DNA of 64,000 nucleotides from Streptomyces sp. TRM70350 (GTDB lineage Bacteria > Actinomycetota > Actinomycetes > Streptomycetales > Streptomycetaceae), in contig NZ_JAHUXH010000001.1 in the NCBI RefSeq assembly GCF_019219825.1, positions 124,001 through 188,000 on the forward strand, written 5' to 3'. Position numbers and translations under genes: made by a program. Below, in pieces: positions 10,094-18,978 of this stretch. Position 1 is the stretch's first letter. Every line of letters begins with the position of its first letter. The notes under the pieces are model-generated. The model ran no database searches, was not told where the DNA came from, and saw only the letters and a program-made list of their open reading frames with translations.

Positions 10094-10867
10094 TCAGGCG
10101 TCGTGCGACTCCAGACCCCGGCGGATCGCGAACTCCACCGCCGAGTAGTCCCCGTCGGCCCGCTCCAACCGGAGCTGCTCGGCGGGGTGCAGCGGCGGCT
10201 GCGCCATGAATCGGGGGCGCGTGCCGTGATGCGGCTGGGCGGCATGGACCAGGAACGGATGACAGAGGTAGACGTCACCGGGACGGCCGGTGGCGTACGC
10301 GAGCGGGCGGTGCGCGGAGGCCGCGTCGACCTTCGGGCCGAGCTCGATGAAGGAGGCGCCCTCCTCGCCGTACGGCTCCAGGACCGGCGGTACGTCGAGA
10401 TGCGAGCCGACCCTGATCCGGGTCGGGGCGTCCGCCTCGGTCACCTCGCTGAACAGGAACAGCATCAGCAGGGCCCGGTCCCTCGACCGCAGGTTGGTGT
10501 GCGGCAGCGTGGCGCCCTCCGGGACGTAGCTGCCCTCGATGTGCCAGCCCGCGTCGTCCGGCTCGTCCTCGTGCGGGAACCGCAGCGGGAAGCTGCCCAG
10601 CGAGTAGCGTGACATCCAGCGGTCCGCGCCGACCAGCGCGTCGAACGCCGCATGCAGCACAGGCGAGTTGACCGCGGCGGCGAACGGCCCCTGCGCCATG
10701 TCGTACACCCAGTGCACGGGGTCCTTCCAGGTGCCGGGGTCGGCGGGGTCGTACCCCGTCTCCCGCCACAGCAGCCGCGCGCAGTGCTCGGCGACGCGGG
10801 GCGGGAAGGCGCCCTCGATCCTCACGAACCCGTCCTTGAGGAAGCGCTCCACCAGCTCGTCGTCCAT
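10094..10867 (-). CDS. PhyH-family (phytanoyl-CoA dioxygenase-like) Fe(II)/2OG oxygenase
   Basis: 257 residues of the phytanoyl-CoA dioxygenase superfamily, cytosolic non-haem iron oxygenases that use 2-oxoglutarate. The likely iron ligands are His109 and Glu111 in GWHIEGSY and His208 in HPFLVHAAQPH, with Arg217 as the 2-oxoglutarate contact. Glu in place of the more common Asp in the HxD motif is a variant seen in part of the family. The substrate cannot be read from sequence. The start may be the ATG at 10867 or the one at 10876; neither has a strong ribosome site. It is convergent with GH6 and divergent from the His-rich methyltransferase. Confidence 0.75.
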   Translation of the reverse strand: MDDELVERFLKDGFVRIEGAFPPRVAEHCARLLWRETGYDPADPGTWKDPVHWVYDMAQGPFAAAVNSPVLHAAFDALVGADRWMSRYSLGSFPLRFPHEDEPDDAGWHIEGSYVPEGATLPHTNLRSRDRALLMLFLFSEVTEADAPTRIRVGSHLDVPPVLEPYGEEGASFIELGPKVDAASAHRPLAYATGRPGDVYLCHPFLVHAAQPHHGTRPRFMAQPPLHPAEQLRLERADGDYSAVEFAIRRGLESHDA

Positions 10868-11002
10868 GGGGCCCATCGTGGGACAGCGGACCCGTTCCGG
10901 GCACCTCATTTTCGACGGCCTCGGTTTGCCGCTTCGGCAACGTCTCTTGCTCCTCCCCGGTGTCCCGTCGCACGCTGGCCGCACCCGGAGGAGAGGCTGA
11001 CC

Positions 11003-11896
11003 ATGGCACACGACCACCACCACACCCACCAGCACGAGCACCACCACGACCACACCGGGATCGACTGGACCGAGATGGCCCCGCTGCTGGAGGCGGGCGC
11101 CGAGCTGTTCGCGCCCCTGTACGAGCGGGCCCTGGCCTGGCTGGCGAAGCAGCAGACCGACCCCGGCCTGGTCGTCGACGCGGGCAGCGGACCCGGCGTC
11201 GTCTCCTGTCTGCTCGCCGAGACCTTCCCGGCCGCCCGGATCGTCGCCGTCGACGGCTCCGAGCCGCTCCTCGCCCGGGCCCGCGACCGCGCCGCCCGCC
11301 TCGGCCTCGCCGACCGGTTCAGCACCCTCGCCGGTGACCTGCCCGACGTCCTCGGCGACCTCGACTACCCCGCCGACCTGCTGTGGGCCAGCCGCAGCCT
11401 GCACCACCTCGGCGACCAGCGCGCCGCCCTGGCCGCCTTCGCCGAACGACTCGCCCCCGGCGGCACGCTGGCGATCGTGGAGGGCGGCCTGCCCACGCGG
11501 TTCCTGCCGCGCGACATCGGCATCGGCCGCCCGGGGCTCCAGGCCCGGCTGAACGCGGTCGAGGAGGAGCGGTTCGCCGAGATGCGCGCGGCGCTGCCCG
11601 GCACGGTCGACGAGACGGAGGACTGGCCCGCGCTGCTGACCGCCGCGGGCCTGGCCCACACCCGCACCCGCAGCTTCCTGCTCGACCTGCCCGCTCCGGC
11701 CCCCGACCGGGCCCGCGCCTACGTCGCCGCCACCCTCTCCCGCATCCGCGAGGCCCTCGCCGACCGCCTCGACGCGACCGACCGCGCCACCCTCGACCGC
11801 CTCCTCGACCCCGAGGACAAGGCGAGCGTCCACCACCGCCCGGACCTCTTCCTGCTGGCGGCGCAGACGGTGCATACGGCGAGCAGGGCCCTCTGA
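11003..11896 (+). CDS. Class I SAM-dependent methyltransferase with His-rich N-terminus
   Basis: 297 residues from the ATG at 11003, preceded by GGAGGAGAGG. A Rossmann-type methyltransferase core starts near residue 55, with the SAM-binding loop VVDAGSGPG (GSGPG at 61-65), an acidic VAVDGSEPL motif II and a SRSLHHL segment. The substrate is unknown. The odd part is the N-terminus: ten of the first seventeen residues are His, which could bind Ni, Zn or Co, as in metal chaperones. That tail may be for metal storage or sensing, or may be functionally neutral. The gene stands alone and is convergent with the glycosyltransferase remnant. Confidence 0.8.
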   Translation: MAHDHHHTHQHEHHHDHTGIDWTEMAPLLEAGAELFAPLYERALAWLAKQQTDPGLVVDAGSGPGVVSCLLAETFPAARIVAVDGSEPLLARARDRAARLGLADRFSTLAGDLPDVLGDLDYPADLLWASRSLHHLGDQRAALAAFAERLAPGGTLAIVEGGLPTRFLPRDIGIGRPGLQARLNAVEEERFAEMRAALPGTVDETEDWPALLTAAGLAHTRTRSFLLDLPAPAPDRARAYVAATLSRIREALADRLDATDRATLDRLLDPEDKASVHHRPDLFLLAAQTVHTASRAL

Positions 11897-11907
11897 GGTG
11901 ACGTGCC

Positions 11908-12666
11908 TCAGCAGCGCCCCGGCCGCGCGGACACCGCGATCCGCGCCCCCTGCACCCGCCACACCCGGCACTCCTCGAAGTACGTGTCCAGCACCCGCCG
12001 TTTGACCAGCTCCGGCCCGGTCCGGTCCAGCGGCTGCCCCTCCGGGTCGCCCACGGCGACGATGCGCGGAGTCGTCAGCACGCGGGCCCGGACCACGGAA
12101 GCGGTCACCTCCGTGCCGTACAGGGCGTGCGAGTCGGCCGGGGTGCGGTCCAGGGCGATGTCCCGCAGCCCGCGCACGGCCGTCGGGTCCGGCAGCGACC
12201 ACACCCGCCGTCGCCGCGGCAGATAGAGGACCCCGTCGGCGTCGCGCCCGGCCTCGCGCACCGCCTGTGCGATGGCGGTGAGGTCGTCGGTGCGGCTGAT
12301 GGGCGTGCGCAGGTGCGCCGAGCAGGGCAGCAGCGCGACGGCGGCGGCTCCGGCCGCGAGCAGCGCGGCGGCCCGGGCCCGGCCCAGACGGTCCAGCGCG
12401 GCGCCGATCAGCAGGGCGGTACCCGCATGGCCGTAGAGCACAGAGCGGTCCACGGACAGCGGCTCGACCAGCGACACCAGCATCAGCAGCAGCGCGGGCA
12501 GCGCCAGCAGGGCCAGCGCGAGCACCGGCAGCCGTACCGGCCCACCACCTCCCCGCAGCGGCGCGGCGCAGCACACGCCGAGCACCACCACCCCGGCAAA
12601 GCTCCCGACGGCACCCGCGCCGGGGCCGCCGACGACGGCCACGGGGTCTGCACACCATGACTGCAC
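11908..12666 (-). pseudogene. C-terminal remnant of a GT39-like membrane glycosyltransferase
   Basis: A 252-residue frame (GTG at 12666). Its first half has two or three hydrophobic segments and its second half looks like the soluble C-terminus of a polytopic glycosyltransferase of the mannosyltransferase (GT39/PMT-like) type: the PLSVDRSVLYGHAGTALL motif, then AIAQAVREAG and DGVLYLPRRRR. Intact members are usually around 500 residues, with the catalytic acidic motifs in an N-terminal multi-pass region. None of that is present here or in the adjacent 350 bases. No good ribosome site precedes the GTG. I read it as a degraded 5'-truncated gene, though a short functional membrane protein is not excluded. 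Confidence 0.55.
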
Positions 12667-12689
12667 CGTGACCAGGGACGCACGCGAAA

Positions 12690-12720
12690 CGCCCCGGGAA
12701 CTGCTGTGGTTCCCGGGGCG
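12690..12720. terminator. Hairpin terminator after aldo/keto reductase
   Basis: A perfect 12-bp stem (12690-12701 with 12709-12720, 7-nt loop) lies 34 bases past the stop of the leftward aldo/keto reductase gene and just before the glycosyltransferase remnant. Confidence 0.75.
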
Positions 12721-12753
12721 CTTGCGTACGATCTTGAGGTTACGGCCCTGAGG

Positions 12754-13590
12754 TCAGCCCATCTCGAACGTGGCCGGGTCCGGGCCCAGGCGGCGGTCCT
12801 CGTTCAGGGCGCTGATCGCCGCGAGGTCCTCGGTGTCCAGGCTGAAGTCGAAGACGTCGATGTTCTCCTTGATCCGGGACGGCGTCACGGACTTCGGGAT
12901 CACCACGTTGCCGAGCTGGAGGTGCCAGCGCAGCACGACCTGGGCGGGCGTGCGGTTGTGCTTCTGGGCGATGGCCACGATCGCCGGGACCTCCAGCAGG
13001 CCCTTGCCCTGACCGAGCGGGGACCAGGCCTCGGTGGCGATGCCCTGCTCCGCGTGGTACTCCCGGGCGGCGTGCTGCTGCAGGTGCGGGTGCAGCTCGA
13101 TCTGGTTGACGGCCGGGATGACGGACGTCTCGGCGATCAGGCGCTCAAGGTGCTCCGGCAGGAAGTTGGAGACGCCGATCGCCTTGATCCGGCCGTCGGC
13201 GTGGAGCTTCTCGAACGCCTTGTACGTGTCGACGTACTTGCCCTTCGACGGGATCGGCCAGTGGATCAGGTACAGGTCCACGTAGTCCAGGCCGAGCTTG
13301 CCGAGGGAGACGTCGAAGGCGCGGAGGGTGGAGTCGTACCCCTGGTCGCTGTTCCAGAGCTTGGTGGTGACGAAGAGCTCCTCGCGGGGGAGGCCGGAGG
13401 CGGCGATGGCCTTGCCGGTGCCCTCTTCGTTGCCGTAGATCGCCGCTGTGTCGATGCTGCGGTACCCGGCCTCCAGCGCCGTGGCGACCGCCCGCTCCGC
13501 CTCGTCGTCCGGCACCTGCCAGACGCCGAAGCCCAGCTGGGGCATCTCGACGCCGTTGTTGAGGATGATCGGGGGGACCTTGCTGCTCAC
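12754..13590 (-). CDS. Aldo/keto reductase (2,5-diketo-D-gluconate reductase type)
   Basis: 278 residues, the normal length for AKR5-type NADPH-dependent reductases. The TIM-barrel catalytic tetrad is visible: Asp47 and Tyr52 in SIDTAAIYGNE, Lys77 in TTKLW, and His110 in LIHWP. The cofactor-binding end shows the IPKSVTPSRI motif. Such enzymes reduce sugar ketones, methylglyoxal and small aldehydes in the cytosol; the natural substrate is not predictable. The gene is a single unit, bounded downstream by a strong hairpin and separated from the acyl-CoA ligase gene by about 100 bp. Confidence 0.88.
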   Translation of the reverse strand: MSSKVPPIILNNGVEMPQLGFGVWQVPDDEAERAVATALEAGYRSIDTAAIYGNEEGTGKAIAASGLPREELFVTTKLWNSDQGYDSTLRAFDVSLGKLGLDYVDLYLIHWPIPSKGKYVDTYKAFEKLHADGRIKAIGVSNFLPEHLERLIAETSVIPAVNQIELHPHLQQHAAREYHAEQGIATEAWSPLGQGKGLLEVPAIVAIAQKHNRTPAQVVLRWHLQLGNVVIPKSVTPSRIKENIDVFDFSLDTEDLAAISALNEDRRLGPDPATFEMG

Positions 13591-13688
13591 GAGCTCTTGA
13601 TCCTTCGGTTGTCGTCAGGTGGTACTCCCATCGTCAACGATCACGGGCCCCGATGCATTCCTGACCGGAAAATGGGCCGGATGCGGCC

Positions 13689-15515
13689 TCACGTCCGGTA
13701 CAGCGCCTCGACCTCTTTGGCGTACGCCTTCTCGATCGCCTTCCGCTTCAGCTTCAGCGACGGCGTGAGCAGGCCGTGCTCCTCGGTGAACGGCTGCGCC
13801 AGGATGCGGAAGGTGCGGATCGACTCGGCCTGCGACACGAGCGTGTTCGCGGCGACCACCGCCCGCCGCACCTCCGTTTCCAGGTCCGGGTCGCGCACCA
13901 GCTCGGCGGGGGCGAGCCGGGGCTTGTTACGCATCTGGAGCCAGTGCTCGACGGCTTCCTGGTCGAGGGTGACCAGGGCGGCGACATAGGGGCGGTCGTT
14001 GCCGACGAGGAGGCACTGGGCGATCAGCGGGTGGTCCCGGACGCGTTCCTCCAGGAGGCCCGGTGCCACGCTCTTGCCGCTCGATGTGACGAGGATCTCC
14101 TTCTTGCGGCCGGTGATGGTGAGGTAGCCGTCCTCGTCGAGGGAGCCCAGGTCGCCGGTGGCCAGCCAGCCGTCGTGCAGCGTCTCGTCGGTCGCCTTCG
14201 GGTTGTTGAGGTAGCCCTGGAAGACGTTCGGGCCACGCAGCCAGATCTCGCCGTCGTCCGCGATGTGCACGGTGACACCGGGGATGGGCTGCCCGACCGT
14301 GCCGTAGCGGGTGCGCTCGGGCGGGTTGGCCGTCGCGGCCGCCGTGGACTCCGTCAGGCCGTACCCCTCGTAGATCCGCACGCCCGCGCCCGCGAAGAAC
14401 AGGCCGAGCCGCCGGTCCATCGCCGAGCCGCCGGACATGGCGTGCCGCACCCGGCCGCCCATCGCCTCGCGCACCTTGGCGTAGACGAGCTTGTCGAACA
14501 GCTGGTGCTGCACCCGCAGCGCCGCCGACGGGCCGGCCCCGATGCCCCACGCCTTCTCCTCCACCGCGTCCGCGTACCGCACGGCGATGTCGACGGCCTT
14601 CTCGAAGGGGCCCGCTCTGCCCTCCCGCTCGGCCTTGCGGCGGGCCGCGTTGAAGACCTTCTCGAAGATGTACGGCACGGCCAGGAAGAACGTCGGTTTG
14701 AACGCGGCCAGGTCGGGCAGGAGGGCGGCCGCGTTGAGCTGCGGCTGGTGGCCGAAGCGGACCTTGCCGCGGATCGCGGCCACCTCCACCATCCGCCCGA
14801 ACACGTGCGCGAGTGGCAGGAAGAGCAGGGTGGCCGCCTCGTCGCCCTTCTTGGAGTGGAACACCGGCTCCCAGCGCTCGATGACGGTGTCCGCCTCGTA
14901 CATGAAGTTGCCGTGCGAGAGGACACAGCCCTTGGGGCGGCCGGTGGTGCCGGAGGTGTAGAGGACCGTGGCGACCGAGTCCGGGGTGACGGCCTTGCGG
15001 TGCCGGTGCACCACCTCGTCGTCGAGGTGGGCGCCGGCGTCGTACAGCTCCTGGACCGCGCCCGCGTCGAGCTGCCACAGCCGGCTCAGTCTCGGCAGCC
15101 GGTCGACGACGGTGGCGACGGTCATCGCGTGGTCCTCGTGCTCCACGATCGCGGCCGTCACCTCCGCGTCGTAGAGCATCCAGTAGCACTGCTCGGCCGA
15201 GGAGGTCGGGTAGACCGGCACCACCTGGGCGCCGATCGTCCACAGCGCGAAGTCGAACAGCGTCCACTCGTAGCGGGTGCGGGACATGATGGCGACCCGG
15301 TCGCCGAACCGGACGCCCTCGGCGAGCAGGCCCTTGGCGAGGGCGAGCACCTCGTCGCGGAACTCGGCGCAGGTCACGTCCCGCCAGCGCCCGGCGTCGT
15401 CCTTGCGGCCGAGCGCGATGTGCAGCGGGTCGTCCTGGGCGTGCTCGAAGACGACGTCGGCCAGACCGCCCACCGGGGGTGCCAACGTCAACGGAGGATT
15501 GGTGAACTCGCGCAA
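13689..15515 (-). CDS. Long-chain fatty acid--CoA ligase (AMP-forming, FadD15-like)
   Basis: 608 residues. The start is a TTG at 15515 with GCGGGGAA about 6 bases upstream. It is an adenylate-forming enzyme with the ATP-binding loop VLYTSGTTGRPKG (residues 184-196), the YEGYGLTES motif and the hinge region LATGDLGSLDEDGYLTI followed by TGRKKEILVTSSGK, where the final Lys region closes over the adenylate. It activates free fatty acids to acyl-CoA at the cytoplasmic face of the membrane. Length and motifs match actinobacterial FadD15-type ligases. It is transcribed alone, leftward. Confidence 0.9.
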   Translation of the reverse strand: MREFTNPPLTLAPPVGGLADVVFEHAQDDPLHIALGRKDDAGRWRDVTCAEFRDEVLALAKGLLAEGVRFGDRVAIMSRTRYEWTLFDFALWTIGAQVVPVYPTSSAEQCYWMLYDAEVTAAIVEHEDHAMTVATVVDRLPRLSRLWQLDAGAVQELYDAGAHLDDEVVHRHRKAVTPDSVATVLYTSGTTGRPKGCVLSHGNFMYEADTVIERWEPVFHSKKGDEAATLLFLPLAHVFGRMVEVAAIRGKVRFGHQPQLNAAALLPDLAAFKPTFFLAVPYIFEKVFNAARRKAEREGRAGPFEKAVDIAVRYADAVEEKAWGIGAGPSAALRVQHQLFDKLVYAKVREAMGGRVRHAMSGGSAMDRRLGLFFAGAGVRIYEGYGLTESTAAATANPPERTRYGTVGQPIPGVTVHIADDGEIWLRGPNVFQGYLNNPKATDETLHDGWLATGDLGSLDEDGYLTITGRKKEILVTSSGKSVAPGLLEERVRDHPLIAQCLLVGNDRPYVAALVTLDQEAVEHWLQMRNKPRLAPAELVRDPDLETEVRRAVVAANTLVSQAESIRTFRILAQPFTEEHGLLTPSLKLKRKAIEKAYAKEVEALYRT

Positions 15516-15672
15516 ACCCGTTCCCCGCTCTCTGTGACGGCTCCCTGTGATGCCCGCACAGGCCGTGAAAGCTACCCCACGGGCAGTCGTGACGGGAGGG
15601 GTGCGAAAGCGGAGCGGCGCTCAGGGATGCGCTGGTCAGCGGGGAAAATGCGCGCACATGGGGAAGGGTCGG

Positions 15673-15726
15673 ACAGATTCCTGACGGTGGAGTAAGTTTC
15701 GGCGCCGTAATCTCCACCGAATCTGT
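15673..15726. other. Interrupted inverted repeat between LysR and acyl-CoA ligase genes
   Basis: ACAGATTC-CTGA-CGGTGGA on the left pairs with TCCACCG-AATCTGT on the right, with only a short unpaired insert in the left arm and a 20-base loop. It lies just after the LysR stop and 158 bases before the acyl-CoA ligase start. It may be a terminator for lysR or a regulator site. Confidence 0.45.
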
Positions 15727-15740
15727 ACGACCCGGTCACC

Positions 15741-16604
15741 CTAACGCCGGTGCAGCCGGTCGCCCGCCGCCAGGATGGCCGTCGCCAGGGCGTCCGCCGG
15801 GCCCTGGGCGGCGGGGCGGCGGCGGCCGTGCACCAGGACGAAGTCGACCTGGCCGAGTTCGGGCAGGCCGAAGCGGTCCGGGACACGGACCAGGCCCGGC
15901 GGGATGAAGCCCCGGGAGTGGGCCATCACGCCCAGGCCCGCACGGGCGGCGGCGATCAGGCCGTTGAGGCTGCCGCTGGTGCAGGCGATGCGCCACTCGC
16001 GGCCCTGACGCTCCAGTGCCTCCAGGGCGAGGGCGCGGGTGATGCCCGGCGGGGGATAGACGATCAGCGGGACCGGACGGTCGGGGTCGAGGCGGAGGCG
16101 TTCCGCGCCGATCCACACCAGGCGGTCGTGCCACACCAGTTCGCCGTGCGGGTCCTCGGGGCGCCGTTTCGCCAGGACCAGGTCCAGATTTCCGGCGGCC
16201 AGGTGTTCGTGCAGGGTGCCGGACAGCTCGACCGTGAGCTCCAGGTCGACCTCGGGGTGGTCGTGCCGGAAGCCCTCCAGGATCTCCGGGAGCCGGGTGA
16301 GCACGAAGTCCTCCGAGGCGCCGAAGCGGAGCCGGCCGCGCAGCCGGGTGCCGGTGAAGAACGCCGTGGCCTGCTCGTGCACCTCCAGGATCCGGCGCGC
16401 GAAACCGAGCATCGCCTCACCGTCCTCCGTCAGCTCCACGGAGTGCGTGTCCCGGCTGAACAGCTGGCGTCCGGTGGCGTCCTCCAGCCGCCGTACGTGC
16501 TGGCTGACCGTCGACTGGCGCAGCCCGAGCCGCCGCGCGGCCTGCGTGAAGCTCAGCGTCTGGGCGACCGCCAGAAACGTGCGCAGGTGGGAGGGGTCGT
16601 ACAC
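15741..16604 (-). CDS. LysR-family transcriptional regulator
   Basis: 287 residues from a GTG at 16604. The N-terminal winged helix-turn-helix (TFLAVAQTLSFTQAARRLGL, then QSTVSQHVRRLE) is followed by a type-2 periplasmic-binding-like effector domain (about 90-287). It is divergent from the SLC10-type symporter gene across 160 bp, the classic arrangement for a LysR protein that controls its neighbour and itself. The effector is probably the symporter substrate, perhaps an organic anion, but this is inference. Confidence 0.9.
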   Translation of the reverse strand: MYDPSHLRTFLAVAQTLSFTQAARRLGLRQSTVSQHVRRLEDATGRQLFSRDTHSVELTEDGEAMLGFARRILEVHEQATAFFTGTRLRGRLRFGASEDFVLTRLPEILEGFRHDHPEVDLELTVELSGTLHEHLAAGNLDLVLAKRRPEDPHGELVWHDRLVWIGAERLRLDPDRPVPLIVYPPPGITRALALEALERQGREWRIACTSGSLNGLIAAARAGLGVMAHSRGFIPPGLVRVPDRFGLPELGQVDFVLVHGRRRPAAQGPADALATAILAAGDRLHRR

Positions 16605-16764
16605 GAGGGCCAGGCTATCGCGATCCGTGATGGCAGTCAGAGTGGTATGCCGGATTCACGATCGGCGGGTGAGGGAGCAGGATGGAGCGGGGACTCGTGA
16701 CCCCGTACAGGCCCTCAGATCCGAGCCTCATGTTCCAGCCTCATGTTCAAGCAAGTGGAGCACC

Positions 16765-17805
16765 GTGAAACGCCTGCGTTGGCCCTCCTGGATGCCGATC
16801 GACCCGTACATCCTGCTGTTGCTCGGGACGGTGGGCCTCGCGGCGCTCCTCCCGGCCCGGGGTACGGCCGCCGACGTGGCCTCCGGCGCCTCCACCGCGG
16901 CGATCGCCTTCCTCTTCTTCCTCTACGGCGCCCGGCTGTCCACGCGTGAGGCGCTGGACGGACTCAGGCACTGGCGGCTCCACGTCACCGTCCTGGCCTG
17001 CACCTTCGTCGTCTTCCCGCTGCTCGGGCTGGCCGCCCGCGGACTGGTCCCGGTGTTCCTGACCCACTCCCTGTGGACCGGCCTGCTCTTCCTCACCCTG
17101 GTCCCCTCGACCATCCAGTCGTCGATCGCGTTCACCTCGATCGCCCGCGGCAACGTGCCCGCCGCGATCTGCGCCGGCTCCTTCTCCTCCCTCGCGGGCA
17201 TCGTCATCACCCCGCTGCTCGCGGCGTCGCTGCTGGGCGGCGGCGCGGGCGGGTTCAAGGCCGACTCGATCATCAAGATCGTGCTGCAGCTGCTGGTGCC
17301 GTTCCTGGCCGGGCAGCTGCTGCGCCGCTGGATCGGCGGTTTCGTCGCCCGCCACAAGAAGGGCCTCGGGTACGTCGACCGCGGCTCGATCCTCCTCGTC
17401 GTGTACACCGCATTCAGCGAGGGCATGGTCCACGGCGTCTGGCACCAGGTCAGCCCCGCCCGGCTGGCCGGGCTGCTCGGCGTGGAGGCGGTGCTGCTCG
17501 CCGTGATGCTCGCTCTGACCTGGTACGGCGCCAAGGTCCTCGGCTTCAGCCGGGAGGACCGTATCGCCATCCAGTTCGCCGGGTCGAAGAAGTCGCTGGC
17601 TTCCGGGCTGCCGATGGCGAGTGTGCTGTTCGGCGCGCAGGCCTCGCTGGCCGTGCTGCCGCTGATGCTCTTCCACCAGATGCAGCTGATGGTGTGCGCG
17701 GTGATCGCCAAGCGCCGCTCCCACGACCCGCGCGAGCAACTCACTCCACCGGCCTCAGCCGCAGCGTCACAAACCGCGGTCGGTACAGGGCCACGTTCCC
17801 GCTGA
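16765..17805 (+). CDS. Bile acid:sodium symporter family transporter (SLC10A7-like)
   Basis: 346 residues from the GTG at 16765 (AAGTGGAGC upstream). It has about ten hydrophobic segments with the family landmarks FLFFLYGARLS, LTLVPSTIQSSIAFTSIARGN and FAGSKKSLASGLPMA. These belong to the SLC10A7/P3 group of the bile acid:Na+ symporter family, inner-membrane carriers for organic anions. The C-terminal tail is polar and overlaps by 65 bp the end of the convergent DUF4185-like gene, so the last residues are probably not under strong constraint. The divergent LysR gene is the likely regulator. Confidence 0.88.
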   Translation: MKRLRWPSWMPIDPYILLLLGTVGLAALLPARGTAADVASGASTAAIAFLFFLYGARLSTREALDGLRHWRLHVTVLACTFVVFPLLGLAARGLVPVFLTHSLWTGLLFLTLVPSTIQSSIAFTSIARGNVPAAICAGSFSSLAGIVITPLLAASLLGGGAGGFKADSIIKIVLQLLVPFLAGQLLRRWIGGFVARHKKGLGYVDRGSILLVVYTAFSEGMVHGVWHQVSPARLAGLLGVEAVLLAVMLALTWYGAKVLGFSREDRIAIQFAGSKKSLASGLPMASVLFGAQASLAVLPLMLFHQMQLMVCAVIAKRRSHDPREQLTPPASAAASQTAVGTGPRSR

Positions 17806-18967
17806 TCGCCGCCGCCGCGCCCGTCGTCTCCAGCCAGTTGACGTCGTAGCTGAGGACCAGGCGCCGGTCGCCGCCGACGGCGGGGTGCGCCTGCGGGTTG
17901 TACGCGGCCACCCCGCCGGACGGCAGGGGCGGGCTGAAGCCGCGCGCCGGTCCGTGCCACGGCCCGGTGGGGGAGCAGGCCCAGTACGACGTCACCGTGC
18001 TCAGCCCGGCCGCGCCCGCCGCCATGGTGAACAGCACGTACGTGTCCCCGTCCCGCACCACCGAGAACGCGCTGCCCACCCCGGTGCGCCGCTCGTCGCC
18101 GAGCACCGCGGCCGGGCGGGTCCCGGTGACCCAGGCGGAGCCGTTCCAGAACTCCCAGGCGGCCGGATCCGCGAGCCCGCCGTCCGGCACCCGCGCCACA
18201 TACGCCGACGAGGCCGGGCGGGACACGGCCTGCCCGTCGTCGCCGCCGAAGACGTAGGTCCAGCCGTCCTCGGCCACCAGCGTCGTACCGAACAGCACCC
18301 GCCGGGACGGATCCGGCACCGACTGCTGGTCGAACACCTTGGTGATGGACTCGACCCGCAGCTCCGGCAGCGAGAGCGTGGCGACCTCGGTGGCGAGCGG
18401 CACCCCGTAGATCCACGGCGACTGGCCGGCCGCGCGCGTCCACAGCAGCACCCGCACGACCTGTTCCGCCGAGCCGGGGGAGCGCGGCTCGACCCGGGCC
18501 GCGACGGGCCAGCGCCACTGGCTGGGGGCGGGGTCGGGGAAGAGGGGCGCCGGGAGCGTCGAGCGCAGACGGCCCCCGGCCATCACCACCGCCGAGTTGC
18601 GCACCATCGGGGCGGTGGTGTCGCGCCAGGCGTACGACTCGCCGGACGGGTTGGGCGGGGGATGCACGGGGCCGAGGAAGGTGTCGGAGAACAGCCACAG
18701 CACCCGGCCGTCCGGCAGCCTCAGCGAGTGGGTGCCGTCGCCGCCGGTCCAGTCGTCGGTGCGCGTGGCGTCGTCGCCGTAGCGGGCGAACTCGCCGGTG
18801 AGCGCGTCGGCGGCCGACCAGGAGGCGACGGTGCGGCCCGTGCACGCGCCGCCGCCCTCCCGGTCGCCGTCCGGGAGGGCGGTGAGCAGCACGGCCGCGA
18901 GAACCAGGGCCAGCAGCAGTCCGACCCCGGTTCCCGTGCGCTGTCGTGCTCGTCGCTCGTCGGGCAC
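17741..18967 (-). CDS. Secreted or membrane-anchored DUF4185-like beta-propeller protein
   Basis: 408 residues from a GTG at 18967, 11 bases after the sialidase stop, so translation is probably coupled. One N-terminal hydrophobic segment (GVGLLLALVLAAVLLTAL) is a signal peptide or anchor. The rest looks like a five-bladed propeller of the DUF4185 / GH43-like kind: WLFSDTFLGPV, STLPAPLFPDP, SSAYVARVP and VLFTMAAGAAG mark blade edges. I recall such proteins annotated only by domain. No catalytic set can be assigned. Its pairing with a sialidase suggests an extracellular role on glycans, perhaps binding or trimming the same substrate. Confidence 0.7.
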   Translation of the reverse strand: MPDERRARQRTGTGVGLLLALVLAAVLLTALPDGDREGGGACTGRTVASWSAADALTGEFARYGDDATRTDDWTGGDGTHSLRLPDGRVLWLFSDTFLGPVHPPPNPSGESYAWRDTTAPMVRNSAVVMAGGRLRSTLPAPLFPDPAPSQWRWPVAARVEPRSPGSAEQVVRVLLWTRAAGQSPWIYGVPLATEVATLSLPELRVESITKVFDQQSVPDPSRRVLFGTTLVAEDGWTYVFGGDDGQAVSRPASSAYVARVPDGGLADPAAWEFWNGSAWVTGTRPAAVLGDERRTGVGSAFSVVRDGDTYVLFTMAAGAAGLSTVTSYWACSPTGPWHGPARGFSPPLPSGGVAAYNPQAHPAVGGDRRLVLSYDVNWLETTGAAAAISGNVALYRPRFVTLRLRPVE

Positions 18968-18978
18968 GCTCCGGGACG

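Noticed and set aside
10868..12658. Long upstream extension of the PhyH-like gene frame
   Set aside because: The extension is antisense to the methyltransferase gene, and the PhyH homology begins only near 10867.
15629..15695. Short plus-strand ORF upstream of the acyl-CoA ligase
   Set aside because: Twenty-two codons, no ribosome site, and it overlaps the interrupted inverted repeat.
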